Source: Knoxdaviesia capensis
Taxonomy: Eukaryota > Ascomycota > Sordariomycetes > Microascales > Gondwanamycetaceae
Reading direction: 5' to 3'
NCBI GenBank assembly: GCA_001510575.1
Contig: LNGK01000003.1
Location: forward strand, 192,883 to 256,882
Length of the DNA: 64,000 nucleotides
Shown one piece after another: positions 48,414-60,511 of the stretch. A program made the position numbers and the translations under genes. The notes under the pieces are model-generated. The model was not told where the DNA came from. It saw nothing but the letters and a program-made list of their open reading frames with translations, and made no database searches. Each line of letters begins with the position of its first letter. The stretch's first letter is position 1.

Positions 48414-50911
48414 CTGTGTATACTATACAGCTGAAGAAGCAGCAGCAGGAAGCTCGATGTATTTTTACATGCAGTCGGCAGCCAGGCCGTGATGACATGA
48501 TGACATCAAGCGAAGCAGCATCTATCGACGAAGGTGATCCTTTTACGGAGTGATCGTGACCGGCCTGTGCTGTTGGTGGCTTGATCTGGTGTTTGCAGTG
48601 TGTCCGCCAGTCGCCAGCGGCAGCTTCCTTAGCACGCACCATGCCAGTGATAACGCTATGTATTACAGCCAGACAGTAGGACTGAGATCGTGAACTTGGA
48701 CGATAGGATTGCCCCTATAATAGACCCAATGAGGCTGAGCGGCCTTCTTCAAATCGACCACCACCTCGAATACATTGAACCTCTGAGGCCCAGCGCGGGA
48801 CATGCAAGAGGAAGAGAAAAAGAAGACAACTCTACGAGGCCCGACTTCAGTAGTAAATAGTCCGAAAGGCTTGGCAAACAAAAACACCTAGGAGTAATTT
48901 TGCAGATCACAAAACACGCCGTGTGGGCAAGTAAGAAAGAGTGGTCCAGAAACACCAAACAGCGGTTTTTTGTCTCGTTCTCGAAGAGTCTCCATCGCTG
49001 AGATTACAGGACCAGCCCCAGCGACTGAGTAGGGAAGCTCGACATGTGAACTCAGGAGAAGGCGGGCCAAACGAGCAGATTATCGAGGATCCAGACGCGG
49101 CCACGGGTAAGCAGAATCGCAGGTCCAGAGCCAGGGTGGTGCAAAGTCCACACGACAGGCGGGGAAATTAATGCGACTGGGAGAGTGTGCACGTATGAGG
49201 AACGAACCCTCGAGGCACCGAAGCAGCAGAACGACAGAAGAATCATGAGGGCGTTTCAAGGACGGCTCTGTGCCGTGGTTTATCACACAGGCTAGATCGC
49301 ACCACTGCCAGAAAGCAAATTTACAGCTTCCCCTGGCCTCCTCTGCCGATTGAATTATGGTGGAATCTGTTCTTCAACAAGAGGCGCCGCAGCCTTTCTC
49401 TTTCCCCCTCCAATATCTATATCTATTTAGGGCATAAGCGTCCGCTTAGTCGATGGAAAAAAGGACCCTAAAATAATTACCCAACGTTGTGTGTTGGTCT
49501 GGTTCCTGGATCTTCCCGGGGCGCGGCCTTGGTCAGAAGTGTGTTCCGCTAACGCCCACTAACCCACTCGTGGTCAAGAATCCCACTCTGGAGCTCAACA
49601 GTGCAGGGTTGGGCCTGTAGGTACACGTAAGTTATGCGCCTCGATTTGCATGGCGGGTTTGGGGCTGCTGCTGCGTCTTTGATACTGCGGAGTGGGCTCT
49701 GTTGCATTGTCCTGCTTCCTGCTCGTCTTCAGGGCGGGCCGGTCTGCCCCCCACTCGTATTCTGTTGCTCAAGTTCTCGTCGGTGACGTGGCCAGCCAGA
49801 ACATCCAGAACACATACCGGCGGACTGTGTCTGTGGTTTTCTGGATATACGTGAAACTCGAAGGCGTGTGTCCCACAAAACCGCCAGTTGTCTCTCGTTT
49901 CGACTTCTTCATCGCACGCAAAAACACACATCAAAGACGAAGAAGAGTAAAAACAAAGCCATGTCTGTCTGCCAGCTTGTCCTCACGTTGAAACGGGGGT
50001 CCAAGGGCGAGAGACTCAAGCTGTAGGGACGTGGAGAGGACATGGAAAGGTCGGTTTCAACGGCGACGAGACATCGACACCGACACAAACACAGGGTGGC
50101 GGCTCTCCAGAGCAGAAGATACCAGACACACCACAAACATACAAACCATACAGCTACAAGACACCCCAAACCCCAGCTCATGGCGTGGCTGGCGCCCGCG
50201 ATCGCCCCACGGTAGTTGATTTTCCATTCGTCTCCTGCCAATCGACCACGGCTCCCTTCGACTCAAGGTCCCGTATATCGGTTGACTTGGTGGTGGTGTC
50301 TTGGTGGCACCTTGGATGGGGGTTAAGTACTGTAGTGCCACTGTCACCCCCTCAAACTGGAAGAAATGGATAAAGAGAAGAAAGAAGGGGCCGACGGGAG
50401 GGAGAGATGGATGGCGTCGTCGTCATCTTGGGAGCCGGGGAGAATCTATCTCCAACGATAGGCAGAAAAGCGTGTAATGCCCGTCCACATACAGCAATGC
50501 GTGTCAAGTCGGCTCCGGCTGGCCGTGCTCGTTTTCGCCTGTGTCTTGGGCGTTCGTTGGCGACCGGCCTCACCAGGTGTGCGTATGCGGTGCAACCGGC
50601 ATGCACTCTATATTTAGGACCCCATCCCGACGCATTTGTGGCCCGGTGCAACGCAGCAGCACGTTCGATTGAAGAACAGTTCTGGCCCCCTCGCACAAGA
50701 GGCCGCTCACTCACTTGCTCTTCTCTTAGCCAGTGGTCTCGCGCGGAGTCGTTTGGATTTCACCTTCGTCGCATTTCACATGCTGCTTCGTTTCCTGGGT
50801 GGTGTGTGTCAAGGCAGTCTGAGTATTCGAGTTCGGGAAACCTAAACGGGCGCCCATACTAAAATTGCCGAAGTGGAGAGAGGCTATACGAATCAGACTT
50901 GGCTGTACTAT

Positions 50912-50926
50912 GGTTAGGGTTAGGGT
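50912..50926 (+). repeat. Tandem telomere-like repeat upstream of the hydrolase gene
   Basis: GGTTAGGGTTAGGGT: two perfect TTAGGG units, about 460 bp before the ATG of the DUF676-type gene. The position fits a promoter element as well as a chance remnant. Confidence 0.8.
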
Positions 50927-51386
50927 CTGCGTTTCTCTCAGAAGTTCCATGCAACCCTGCGATACCAGTCATAGCCTGTTGGGGAAAGGCCACGAGTTTG
51001 ACAAACGGGTGAATGGCCATGGAAAGTATATATAGTCACCCTCTGAACCACATCTAGATCCCCAGTGTCGAGTCAACTTCCAACATTGATGTCAATCCAT
51101 GTGTTTGCCAGCTGTGAATCCTTATCAATCACGTCCTTCATACATTGAAGACCTGTGGCAGTCTACCCCTCTCCTGATTGAGATCCACCGGCCACATAGA
51201 ATGAACGATATCCACCTTCAAGAATCCAGAGATATTGCCTTATCCGGTATATGAACATAAAGAGGAGGAGCCGCGCCTAAGCAAACAGTCAAACAACCCC
51301 AGAAAGGAAGTTACACATACAAGCATATCCGGCGCCAGCAGGTGCAGGTTGATTGCACCTTCCCGGTCTCACGAGCTCAAAAAGAT

Positions 51387-53937
51387 ATGGCCGCCGATAA
51401 AGGGAAAGCCGCGTCGGCAGACGACGACGACGACACTGCCAGTTCAATGTTTCCGGAAATCCAAACCACGCCGTCGTTGCAGTCGGCACAGTATTATTAT
51501 GCGGACATCGCCCAGAGTCTCGCCTACCGACTATGGCCAGACCCGCGCAACTCGCCCTCCCAGTCGATTGCGCCGTCTCTGTACGAATTCGACCCGGAAG
51601 ACGCCGACACTGACGACGCCGACAGTGAACTGCCGCCGCCATACGCCGGCCCGCCCGCGATACCCGCCCCCGGGACGACCACCACTGCTGCTGCTGCCAT
51701 GACTGGAGCTCCTGCAACGCTGCTCCCGGACCGCCGCCCGGTCCCGCCCCCGCTGCCCCCGCGCAAGCCCGCCGGCGTGCTCGGGCGGCCCGACCACGCC
51801 GCGGCGAACATGCCGCCCCCGCACGCTAGCACTCCGCCCCCCGCCGCGGCTGCTCCCGGCTGGAGCCGAGGCCGCCGCACGGCGCTGCGCCGGCTGCTGA
51901 TCATCTACATCCACGGCTACTACGGCAACGACCGGTCGTTCCTGTCGTTCCCGGCCCACGTGCACATGTTCCTCAAGGAGGCTCTGCGCGACTCGCACGT
52001 CGTGCACTCGAAAATCTACCCGCGCTACAAGACCTACAAGGCCGTCGAGGTCATCCGGGATAGCTTCAGCGCGTGGCTGGCGCCGCACGAGGACGCCGAC
52101 ACGGATGTGGTCCTGGTCGGCCACTCGATGGGTGGCATTCTGGCTGCGGACGCCGTGCTCTTGGTAAGACCGCCGACACTGCGGAACTGCGTGATATGCC
52201 GGAACAAATGCTGACACCAGAGACATATGAACACAGCCCGCCTCCGACCCTTCTTCTGAACATCCCTACAAACATCGTATACTGGGCGTGGTTGCCCTTG
52301 ACACGCCGTATCTCGGCCTGCACCCGGGGATCATCTCCTCGGGCATCGCCAGTCTCTTCCGCGCCTCTCCTAAGAAATCCGCCCACATCGTCGTTCCTGA
52401 AGCAACAGAAATAAACCACTCACCCTCCCAGCAACCCCCCTCCTCCCGGCGCCCGTCCTCGTCTTCATCGTCCGGAACGTCCGTGTCGTCGATGACCCTG
52501 GAGCCCTCTACGCAAGTGTCTTCGCACACCACCGCCGTCGAGAGCCCCGCCACCGAACTGCCCCCCGCCCTCAAGCAAAGCGTGTCAGCCAAGTCAAGCA
52601 CCAGCCCGCTCGACGCCGAGCGCCTGCAGCTAGCGCAGTTCGCAACCGAGGAGACCGAGGAGGACCTGCCCGACCTGGCCCGCGCCCGCCGCCCCCGCCC
52701 GCTTCCCCCCCCGGTGCGGACCGCCTCCCCCAGCCCGCGCCGCATCGACTCGACCTTCAACCAGCCGTTCCCGAACGACATCAAGTTCCCGGAGCGCCCG
52801 TTCCTTCAGAGCGTCATGCACTTTGCCCGCAAGCACCGCCCCGAGGGCCTGTACCAGGCCACCAAGCGCCACCTCATGTCGCACCTGGAGTATGGCGCGT
52901 GTCTGACTAACTACGCGGCACTCAACGCGCGCTATAAGGCCATCCGCGCGCTCGAGGACATCGAGCCGCTGCGCCGCGCCGCCGCCCAGCCCGGCAACGG
53001 GCCGGCCGCCCCGCTGGCGGTGCGCGTGCGCTTCGTCAACTACTACACCATCTGCTACGGCGCGCCCAAGACACCGCGGCCCGCGCCCCCCAGCCGGCCC
53101 GGATCGAGCCAGAGCGCGCAGGCTGCCGTCTCGCCGCTGTCGCTTGTGGACCCCGCGCCGATGGAGATTCCGCCCAGCGACGTGCGCACCTCGAACGATG
53201 CTGCGCTGGCCTCGACCGCCACCCTGGTGGCCACGGCCAGCTGCACCAGCGCGAGCAGCAGCAGCAGTAGCAGCGCCGCCGACAGCACGGCAGCCGCCAA
53301 GACCCCGCTCACGACCGCCGTCAAAGCGACCACCACCGTCAGCACGGAATCGGCCGCCGACGCGCTCGCGCTGCAGACCACCATGACCAACTCGTCCGCC
53401 AACGAGCTCGAGCGCTGCCTCCCCGCGATCCCCGACCCGCCGGCGCCGCCCAGCCCGCCCGACCTCGACGCGATCGCCGACAAAACCGCGCGCAAGGCCG
53501 CCGACAAGGCGCACCGCGTGCGCGTGCGCGAGCACGCCGCGGCGTGCAAGCAGCGTGACAAGCTGGTGCGCAACCGCGAGAAGGCGCTGGAGGCGCTACA
53601 TAAGCAGCACCGCCAGGCCGACCGCGCCGCTGCTGCCGCCGCCGCCGCCGGGGCTGCTGCATCCGCCAGCCCGGCCGAGGAGGCCGCGAAGAAGGAGCGC
53701 CGCTTCTGCGTGCTGCCGCGGCGCGCGGCCACCGGCGAGCCCGACCGCGCGTGGGAGGCGGTGTACATGTCCGGCGTCGACGAGGTTGGCGCGCACACGG
53801 GGCTGTTCTACCCTGGCCCGCACTATGATCGGCTGGTGGGCGATGTGGGCCAGCGCGTGCTGGCGTGGGTGCAGGAGGAGCTGTCGGTGCGGGCGGTTGT
53901 GGCGTTGCGGGCCGAGGAGGGCGGGTGGGTTGTGTGA
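51387..53937 (+). CDS. DUF676-type alpha/beta serine hydrolase
   Basis: Predicted lipase/esterase-like hydrolase of the DUF676 (PGAP1-like) group. Two exons, 51387-52163 and 52237-53937, joined across a 73-bp GT-AG intron, give 825 residues in frame. An acidic, then Pro/Ala-rich N-terminus (1-165) precedes the hydrolase core: IYIHGYYGND (oxyanion HG near 176-177), the nucleophile elbow GHSMGG (245-250, Ser247), and after the splice RILGVVALDTPYLG (273-286). A long Ala/Ser/Pro-rich linker follows, with a charged Arg/Lys/Gln-rich helix (roughly 660-710) and a conserved C-terminal block with HTGLFYPGPHYDRL, which probably carries the catalytic His. Third codon positions are extremely C/G-rich. 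Substrate is unknown. The start is the ATG that follows a plausible leader; an in-frame upstream non-ATG extension is not used. Confidence 0.9.
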
Positions 53938-55940
53938 GCTGGTGCCGTGGGTTGGCGCGCTGAGGGTTTCTTTTTCTTGTGTGTTCATTCGTGTGTCAGT
54001 TCATCCGCGCGTTCTGCGGAGATAATAACCAAGAGAGGTGCAGGTGGCTAATTAATGGACATGGAGATCCCGAGTCTCGAGCAGGCTGGATAGATATAGC
54101 CCAGGAGGATAGCATGGTGTGTACTTTACTTCCATACAGACAGACAGGACGGAGACCTTTTCAGTCCCCGACCTCGTCTCTCGAAATAGTACTTCTTTAT
54201 TTTTCCCTCGATGTCCACTCCCAACCTGACACCCACACATGCAGCTACTGATGATTTCACAGTGCACGACCACACGTATAGCTGAGAAACCAATATGTAT
54301 TAACCACCGCGCTAGGAACTAACTGTATGTACTTCCCTCCTTGCACTGCATCACCAGCCTAAAGGCCCGCGGTGCACGCTGACGTCCGACGACTTGGGCG
54401 TATTTGCAGAAACAGCAGAGCAAAATCGCAAAAAAACAGTCAATGGGGATCACAGTTGAATACACCCACCAGAAACCACGAAAAGAGCAGAACACCAACA
54501 TGCGAACGGGCCGATGGCCGAGAAAAAGGTCCAAGCAGAGCAGAACAGAAGCACAGACAAGTCAAGGCAACCTCGGTGAAGTAACGGCGAAAGACGGCTC
54601 TCTAACGACTCCTAAAGAAAGAAAACACACACAGAGTAGGACATCGAAGAGAGACCCGCCTTCCCGAAGCACCCCCAAACGCGCACGGAAAAGCCCCCAG
54701 GGGTTGTTGTTACTATCCCGTCAACGAAAGAGCGGAAGCACCAAGCAAAAAGAAGAACGACGAAGCGAACAGTAGATATCGAAAAAAAGAAGTTTTCACG
54801 GTTCTTAGCCTGCGCAAGAATTGAACCTGGTATGTATCAAGAAAAGAAATAGAATAGAAACAAGGTTGTCCCATCCCCCCGAAAAAAAGCACAGAAAAAA
54901 AAAACCGCCCCCAAAAACGCCACGCTGGAAAAGATATGAACAGAAAAAACAAACGACTGGAAAACACACAGCAGAAACAAGGTGAAGAACGGAGAATGCA
55001 AAGGTCCCCCCCGAAAAAAAACAGTATGAATGGGGGATCGGAGAGACAAAAAAGAGACAGGAAAACAACGACGTGATGCAACTTTTTCTTGTGGGAACAG
55101 GTACAAACTGACTATCTTAGCAGGAAAACGAAGGGCTGTCAGAAAAGATGAGAACAGCAGAGAGAGAAGGTGGGCCGTGCAGGAATCTAGGTTTCTCTAG
55201 ATGTGAGCTTCCTTGGAAGAGCACGCGGAGGTAGAAAATCCGACTGCAGGACGGTGTACATGAACAGAGCATGTGGTACGTGTCTGGTCGAGAGAATTTT
55301 GGTGCAGCTGAGCAGTGGAGGGTGGAGGCCAGCAGAGGTGAGGTGAACATGGCTTGCAGAAGAGAGGGCGTATGTGTAGACGAGGTGCACTCTGGAGGTC
55401 CCGGTTATCCAGCCATGATATCATTCATGGTGGCAGAACCCTCCCAGAAGCAGAGTCGATGATTAGGATTACGGGGTAGGTAGTGATAGGGGCAAGTCAT
55501 GGACACAACTCTTGAGCGGATCACGAATAGTATTGTATGGGAGGAGGGGTATCAAATAGGGAGAATGGTAGGAATAGTTCCTACCGGCTCACTCGCAAGA
55601 ACCAACGAGCACCCGTCTTCACCGTGTTAGGAAGACCAGAGACTCTCAAAAGAAAGTGCCCCAGTTCCGCGACTCGGATGCGACAACAACGGCCCCGGGT
55701 CGCCTTCGTTGAGACAATGTTCGAAGCCTTGCACTGGCAAGGCTCCAATCATGTTTTGGCAACGACGACACCAAAGGCCTGGCTCTGCGGATTGCTGCTA
55801 CTGCTGGAGCTGTGGCCGGGTTTATGCGGCCGGACTGAAGAATATCCCGACACGACACACGAGTTCGAGGCGGCGCCGTGGTGGCAAACGGCGGTCGACA
55901 CGAAGAGGAGGAGGATGGGAACGAAAAGGCGGCGACGCGG
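53938..55940. other. Convergent intergenic region, no gene seen
   Basis: 2.0 kb between the 3' ends of the hydrolase and MED19 genes. About 54.4-55.1 kb is A/purine-rich on the plus strand. It should contain both 3' UTRs. Open frames here are short and low in complexity; none has a recognisable motif. Confidence 0.6.
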
Positions 55941-57037
55941 TTATGCGCCGACCATGCCCGGGCCGTAGCTTTGCTGACGCATCGGGCTCGGAACTGGCTG
56001 CATAGCTCCGGAGTTCTGTGCCATGTTAGAACAATCATGCAGATGCGTTCCCGTGCTCTGCATATACTCACTTTCTTGTGGCGCGGATGGCCGCGGTCCT
56101 CGCCTTCGCCGGTTGAATAGCCCGTGTCGTCGTCGGGGAAGCCGTCGCCGTAGCCCTCAAAACTGCTGTCGCCGTAGCTGCGTTGCTTGCCGCTCCGACG
56201 CGGCCGCGACGGATCCGAGGTCGCCTGCGGCTGGCGGTTTGCGCGGGTGATGGAAAACGACGGCGTGGAGACCGACGGGGTCGCGGCATCGGTTGGCTTT
56301 GTCGTCGAATCTAGGTATTGTGGGGCGTCGATGTTCGCAATCAGGTACGGATCCCAGTGATCCTTACGTATCTTGCCCTTCGCCATCAGCGCAGCCTTGG
56401 GAAGGACAGCCTGAGTTGCGGCAGCCAGGCCATCCAGAATATCCTTCGATTTGACGTGATGGGCATACCACACATCCTCGGGGAGCACGATCATGGCAAA
56501 GAAGCCTTCGGGGTCGTTCTCGTCTCGTTCGTCCTTCTTGGTGTCGTAGGCGCCATCGATGGCCAATTTCTTCAGCTGGTTCTTGAAACTTTTGCGCAGA
56601 GTGTTCTTTTCGCCGGTCGGCTTTTCGCGGGCCATGTTGTCGGCAAGGTCGGCCAGAGAGAATGACGCAAACAAATCAGCCGACGGATCGTACTTGGGGA
56701 GAACTGTAGGGCGGGCGCCTAGCAGGTATTTCTCGCCGACATCTTGGTGCAGAGACTCGATGCCGACTCCAAGCGGGGCGCCGTCGATGTGGATTTTCTT
56801 CGAGTCGCGATCGCCGGTGTCGTCGGGCGACCGCTTGCGTTTTTGCGACATGTCGTCGACGGAATACAGATCATGAGGCATGTCGGCAGATTGAGAGTGA
56901 CTTCCATTCACGCTATGAGCCGGGGTGGGAAGAGTACTGGTCAAGGAAGTGATGACGCTCGCACCGCCCGACACTAAATCGGAAACGCCTGGAGAAAACT
57001 GGGACGGGCTCTGGGGAGTCTGAGGGTTGAAAGACAT
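55941..57037 (-). CDS. med19: Mediator complex subunit 19 (Rox3)
   Basis: Subunit of the Mediator head, which links sequence-specific activators to RNA polymerase II in the nucleus. Two exons, 57037-56072 and 56015-55941, with a 56-bp intron carrying a CTAAC branch site 11 bp before the acceptor, give 346 residues in frame. Features: an N-terminal Pro/Ser/Gln-rich stretch (NPQTPQSPSQFSP), a basic KRKRSPDD patch, the Rox3/Med19 core from about DVGEKYLL through AREKPTGEKNTLRK and PEGFFAMIVLPEDVWYAH, then a C-terminal tail with KQRSYGDSSFEGYGDGF and a last exon ending MRQQSYGPGMVGA. As I recall the family, both tail motifs are conserved among Pezizomycotina MED19 proteins, which supports the short second exon. 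Reading through the intron would instead give a long unrelated tail, so that longer frame is rejected. Confidence 0.93.
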
Positions 57038-58799
57038 GGTGATGGCCAAGCGGAGAGGGGGAGGCGAAAATGACCGAGATCTGGGAGATGGAAAGAAGAG
57101 AATCGCCGATGTGATTGATGATGGGAAAATCGTCGGCGAACCTGAGGTCCAAAAGGAGGAGTCGGAAGTATGGAGAGAGAAAGTGAGAGAGGGAAAAGAG
57201 GGATGGGGAAAAAGACAGGGATAAAAAAGAATAAGAAATCGCGATTTCTTTTTGATTTTTATCACACAGAAATTAAGCCCCAGATTTCCTTCATCAAACA
57301 GCGACAAAGAGAATTGGTTATCCGATTCTGGATGGTGATGGACTGGTGCTTCTGCTTCGTGTCTCGATTAAACAGGAGGAGAAAGATCGGGGATCGCCGG
57401 TCCGTCAAGGCTGGGTTTCAGCAACAACGAACCGTCGGGCGACAACACGATATCAATCAGACGACAAAAACACATGTATCGGCGGAATCGGGAGTCGAAC
57501 GAGAAACAAGGATATCGATGAAATCCGGCGAAGGGCAGGCACTTGAAAAGGCGATGAAATGCCAGCCAACCCGGCCACGGCGGAAGAGAACTTTTTGATT
57601 CGGTCAGTCGTTGCAATCGCGACGGTCTCGTGAGCGGGGGAAGAAAAGAATATTCGGAAAAACAAAATGAAAGGAAAAAAACAAGTCGATGGAAAAAATT
57701 ACCAGCCCCTGGTTGGATGAGTGAAGAGTCAAGTGAATGACTGGAAAAGAGAGAAACAGGCGATGAGGGGAGGCGATCGCGAAATGGAGGTTGTAGGAGG
57801 GAAAAAAATGAACCAAGGCGGAGATGGAGACGAAGGAGCGAAGTTGAGACTTTACTCGGAAGGAAGCCAAAAGCCACCAAAAAAGACAGCAATTGTGTAG
57901 TGGCCCAAAAGAGTTGATACGCAGCAAAATGCAAAGCGCCGTTGGGAGGGAAGGAACGAAGGGGGGTGGTGTGTCTTGTTTCCTTCCGCCTGATTAATTT
58001 GGCCGGGCTGCTTTTTTCTTCCTTTCTGGGGGCTGGAGGCCGGTGCTAATTTTGCTTTAAATTGCTTATGGCATCGCCAGCTTGGGGGATCGCAGGCAAA
58101 TTGGCACCGGGCAGCCTTCTTTATCAGGGAAGTCGGTTCCGACACCGGGTGACAATTTCAGGCTGGTACCAATATCTCGGATATCTCCTCTCCATATAAA
58201 GTTCAAGCGAGCCACCGCCGCTTTTCTTCACCACATGCCGACGGTGTCTCTCCATTGAATCCTGTACCACCACGCCTAAAAGAGAGATTCTGCAGGCCAA
58301 TCTGTTCACTCGCTTGGAGTGCCCGAATTGCGACTGTATGCACTGTCCATTTGCATACTGGGAGAAGGCTCACGGCCACTCGTGTCTGATATGTTGAGAC
58401 TGTCGCCAGTTGACCATCCCATATCTCCTCAAGGCCGACATATTTGTCATGGACTCCTCCTCGTGGGGAACTTTTGGGCGGCCCATAAATTGGAAGTCGG
58501 AGAGGCAACACCGAGTTTGCAGTCAACAGCGTGTCAGTCCCTGTAATTCGTAGCGAGTTATAGCGCTGAGTAGCCCTGAATCATCAAATCTCCAGGGCCT
58601 GCATCACTCAACCCAGGCCTATGAGCCCTACAGGTAACCCCCCTGGAGTCCGTTTGCCCCTCACGTGATATCCGTATCCAGACATTGGGCCTAGGTGTCT
58701 GTGTTTTTTGGCCCATTCTGCCGTTTGGTTGGCTGGGTGCTTGCGAGGAAACCTGGGCCAGCCAGAGAAAAATGGGCCAGCGAGGAAAATCTTTCTGGC

Positions 58800-59220
58800 T
58801 TCCCCTCCGCTTGTTCCTAGTTCCCTTCCATTTCTTTTCCTCTTCTTTTGTTCTTTTTTCTTTTCCTTCCTTTCTCTCATCCAAGACCGCCAATTCAAAT
58901 CATCGCCAGCTTTGCCCATTTTGTTTCTTTACTTTATCTTTCCACGCAGCTGGCGATTCCGATGGTTCGGTCGAGAGAAACTCATTCAAAATCGCCCTTG
59001 CTTATAAAACCATTATCACGAGGGTCCTTGCTTTTGTCTTGTGGCTTCCCATGATGCGATGATGACCTGAAGCAAGCCAGGACATTTCCTATTCGAACTC
59101 TTTTTATATCGGCCTCTCTCGAGGTCAAGATCTGCGCGCGGCTGCTTTCTGTATATTCCTTTCTTTTCTGCATTGCTTGTTCTTTCTTCCGCCCTCACAC
59201 ACATCTCACTCGGCTGGATA
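58800..59220 (+). promoter_or_regulatory. Promoter-like module with TATA box and CT tracts
   Basis: A dense CT tract (about 58805-58890) is followed by TATAAAA at 59003-59009, further pyrimidine-rich sequence, and an ATG at 59220 opening a 47-codon frame. This order matches fungal core promoters, but no known gene follows. Downstream ATG frames at 59434 (reaching a GTAAGC donor-like site near 59580) and up to 59999 have no recognisable domain. Confidence 0.3.
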
Positions 59221-60435
59221 TGCCTTTCTCGTCCGCCGTGACGGGTCTCTCGAAAGGCCAAGTGTACATGGCCGTGATGTTTTACCCTCCTGCAACCATC
59301 TCGTTGGTTCTTCGTCTCTATCTGATACGCTGGCAGTTCCATATCGGCGGTTTCCTTTCTTGATTGAGTCAGCGGCCATCTCGACGGCGGGGGAAGAACA
59401 TTTATGCGGCGGCCAGAAGATAGGGCGGCCAACATGGCTGAGAAGGGCACTGCCACACAACCTTTACTCCGTCCCATATATCATGTAGCAGCAGTAGCAT
59501 TGAAACACCACCGGCCTCGAACTGTAGGACCAGAAGAAGGAACAACGCAGTACAGCATGATGAGAACTTTTACATCTGGTAAGCCGACCGTGTGTCTTTG
59601 CTGTTTGTTTCTTGGGGACACGTGCCTTGCCGGTTCGTTCTTTGCGTTCGTTCTCGACAGCCACGGTCCTCCAGTAACCGCAAGACTTCACGAATGACGA
59701 GAAACCTTTAGGCTTTGGTATTTTTCCCTGAAAGTACAGCGCTTCTTCTGGTCGTATTCACAAACGAGACCTGTCATTTTTACCCGCGCAAGCGCCAATG
59801 GGCCGGGCTGTATCTCAGGCAGAACGGTCTTTTTGTGGTGGCCGTATGTTCAGACCTCTCGCCTCGTTGGACCCGTAAACTTGCAATTCCTCTCGTACAA
59901 GTGATGCCTAAAGGACAATTGTCAAGCGGACGTTACGAGGCTGTTCAAGTCACACCAAGCATTAGACCGCCAGCCAGCTTTGCCAACACATGCCGGTAGC
60001 CAGTGCAGGTTCAAGTGACATGCATCCACATGGCGGCGACACAAACTCCCCCCTTTCTTTTTCGCCATTAGGGCCAGCCACAGAGTGGACACGGCTAGAG
60101 AAAAAAAAAAAAAGTTTGTCAAGTGTCTGGTTGAAAGTAAGTCGTGATGCAGAGTTTGAGTGGTTGGCAGGATCTCACTGCAATTTCTCTGTGAGCAGTA
60201 AACGTAGTGTGCGGCGGCGTCAATTGGCGAATTCGCAACCTCCAATTGTGCGCGGTGATGCGAATTCCATAGCAGATTGCTGAATCACACATATAGAACC
60301 ATTACAGTGTATCACACAGTATTCGCACTGTCCTCCATGTCCTCCAGGCAGCGCCCACCCGTGACTCACGATGCCGGTTGATTTATTTTCTGCCGCGCGA
60401 GTGATTGTGGCACATCTTCACCGCTTTTCCAACCC

Positions 60436-60511
60436 TATAAAAACCCCCCTCTGCCCGCCCAGAGCGAACAGAATTCTTCTCCTCTTCTTTTTTTTTCCTT
60501 TCTTCTCCATC
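60436..60511 (+). promoter_or_regulatory. Promoter-like module: TATA box followed by CT block
   Basis: TATAAAAA at 60436-60443 is followed 30 bp later by a CT block (60474-60511), a pattern often found just before fungal transcription starts. The first ATG after it (60585) opens only a 44-residue frame closing at 60719. The product could be a short peptide, a non-coding RNA, or nothing. Confidence 0.3.

Larger units (their letters stand above)
46061..51386. other. Long divergent intergenic region
   Basis: 5.3 kb between the divergent membrane-protein and hydrolase genes. About 46.1-47.0 kb is purine-rich on the plus strand, fitting the promoter of the minus-strand gene. The region holds a GGC/GGT repeat, two (GA)n runs and a tandem telomere-like motif near the hydrolase gene. 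No gene is supported; frames are short and without domains. Confidence 0.55.

Noticed and set aside
52630..53798. Minus-strand frames of 301 and 247 codons
   Set aside because: Antisense to the hydrolase gene; composition is almost only Ala/Gly/Arg/Ser and is explained by GC3 bias.
55646..56071. Read-through extension of the MED19 frame beyond 56072
   Set aside because: A GTGAGT donor at 56071 and an acceptor at 56016 restore the conserved MED19 C-terminus; the extension has no conserved sequence.
57480..57560. Possible tRNA 3' end (B-box-like GTTCGACTCCC on the minus strand)
   Set aside because: No matching acceptor stem, D arm or anticodon stem at the right distance.
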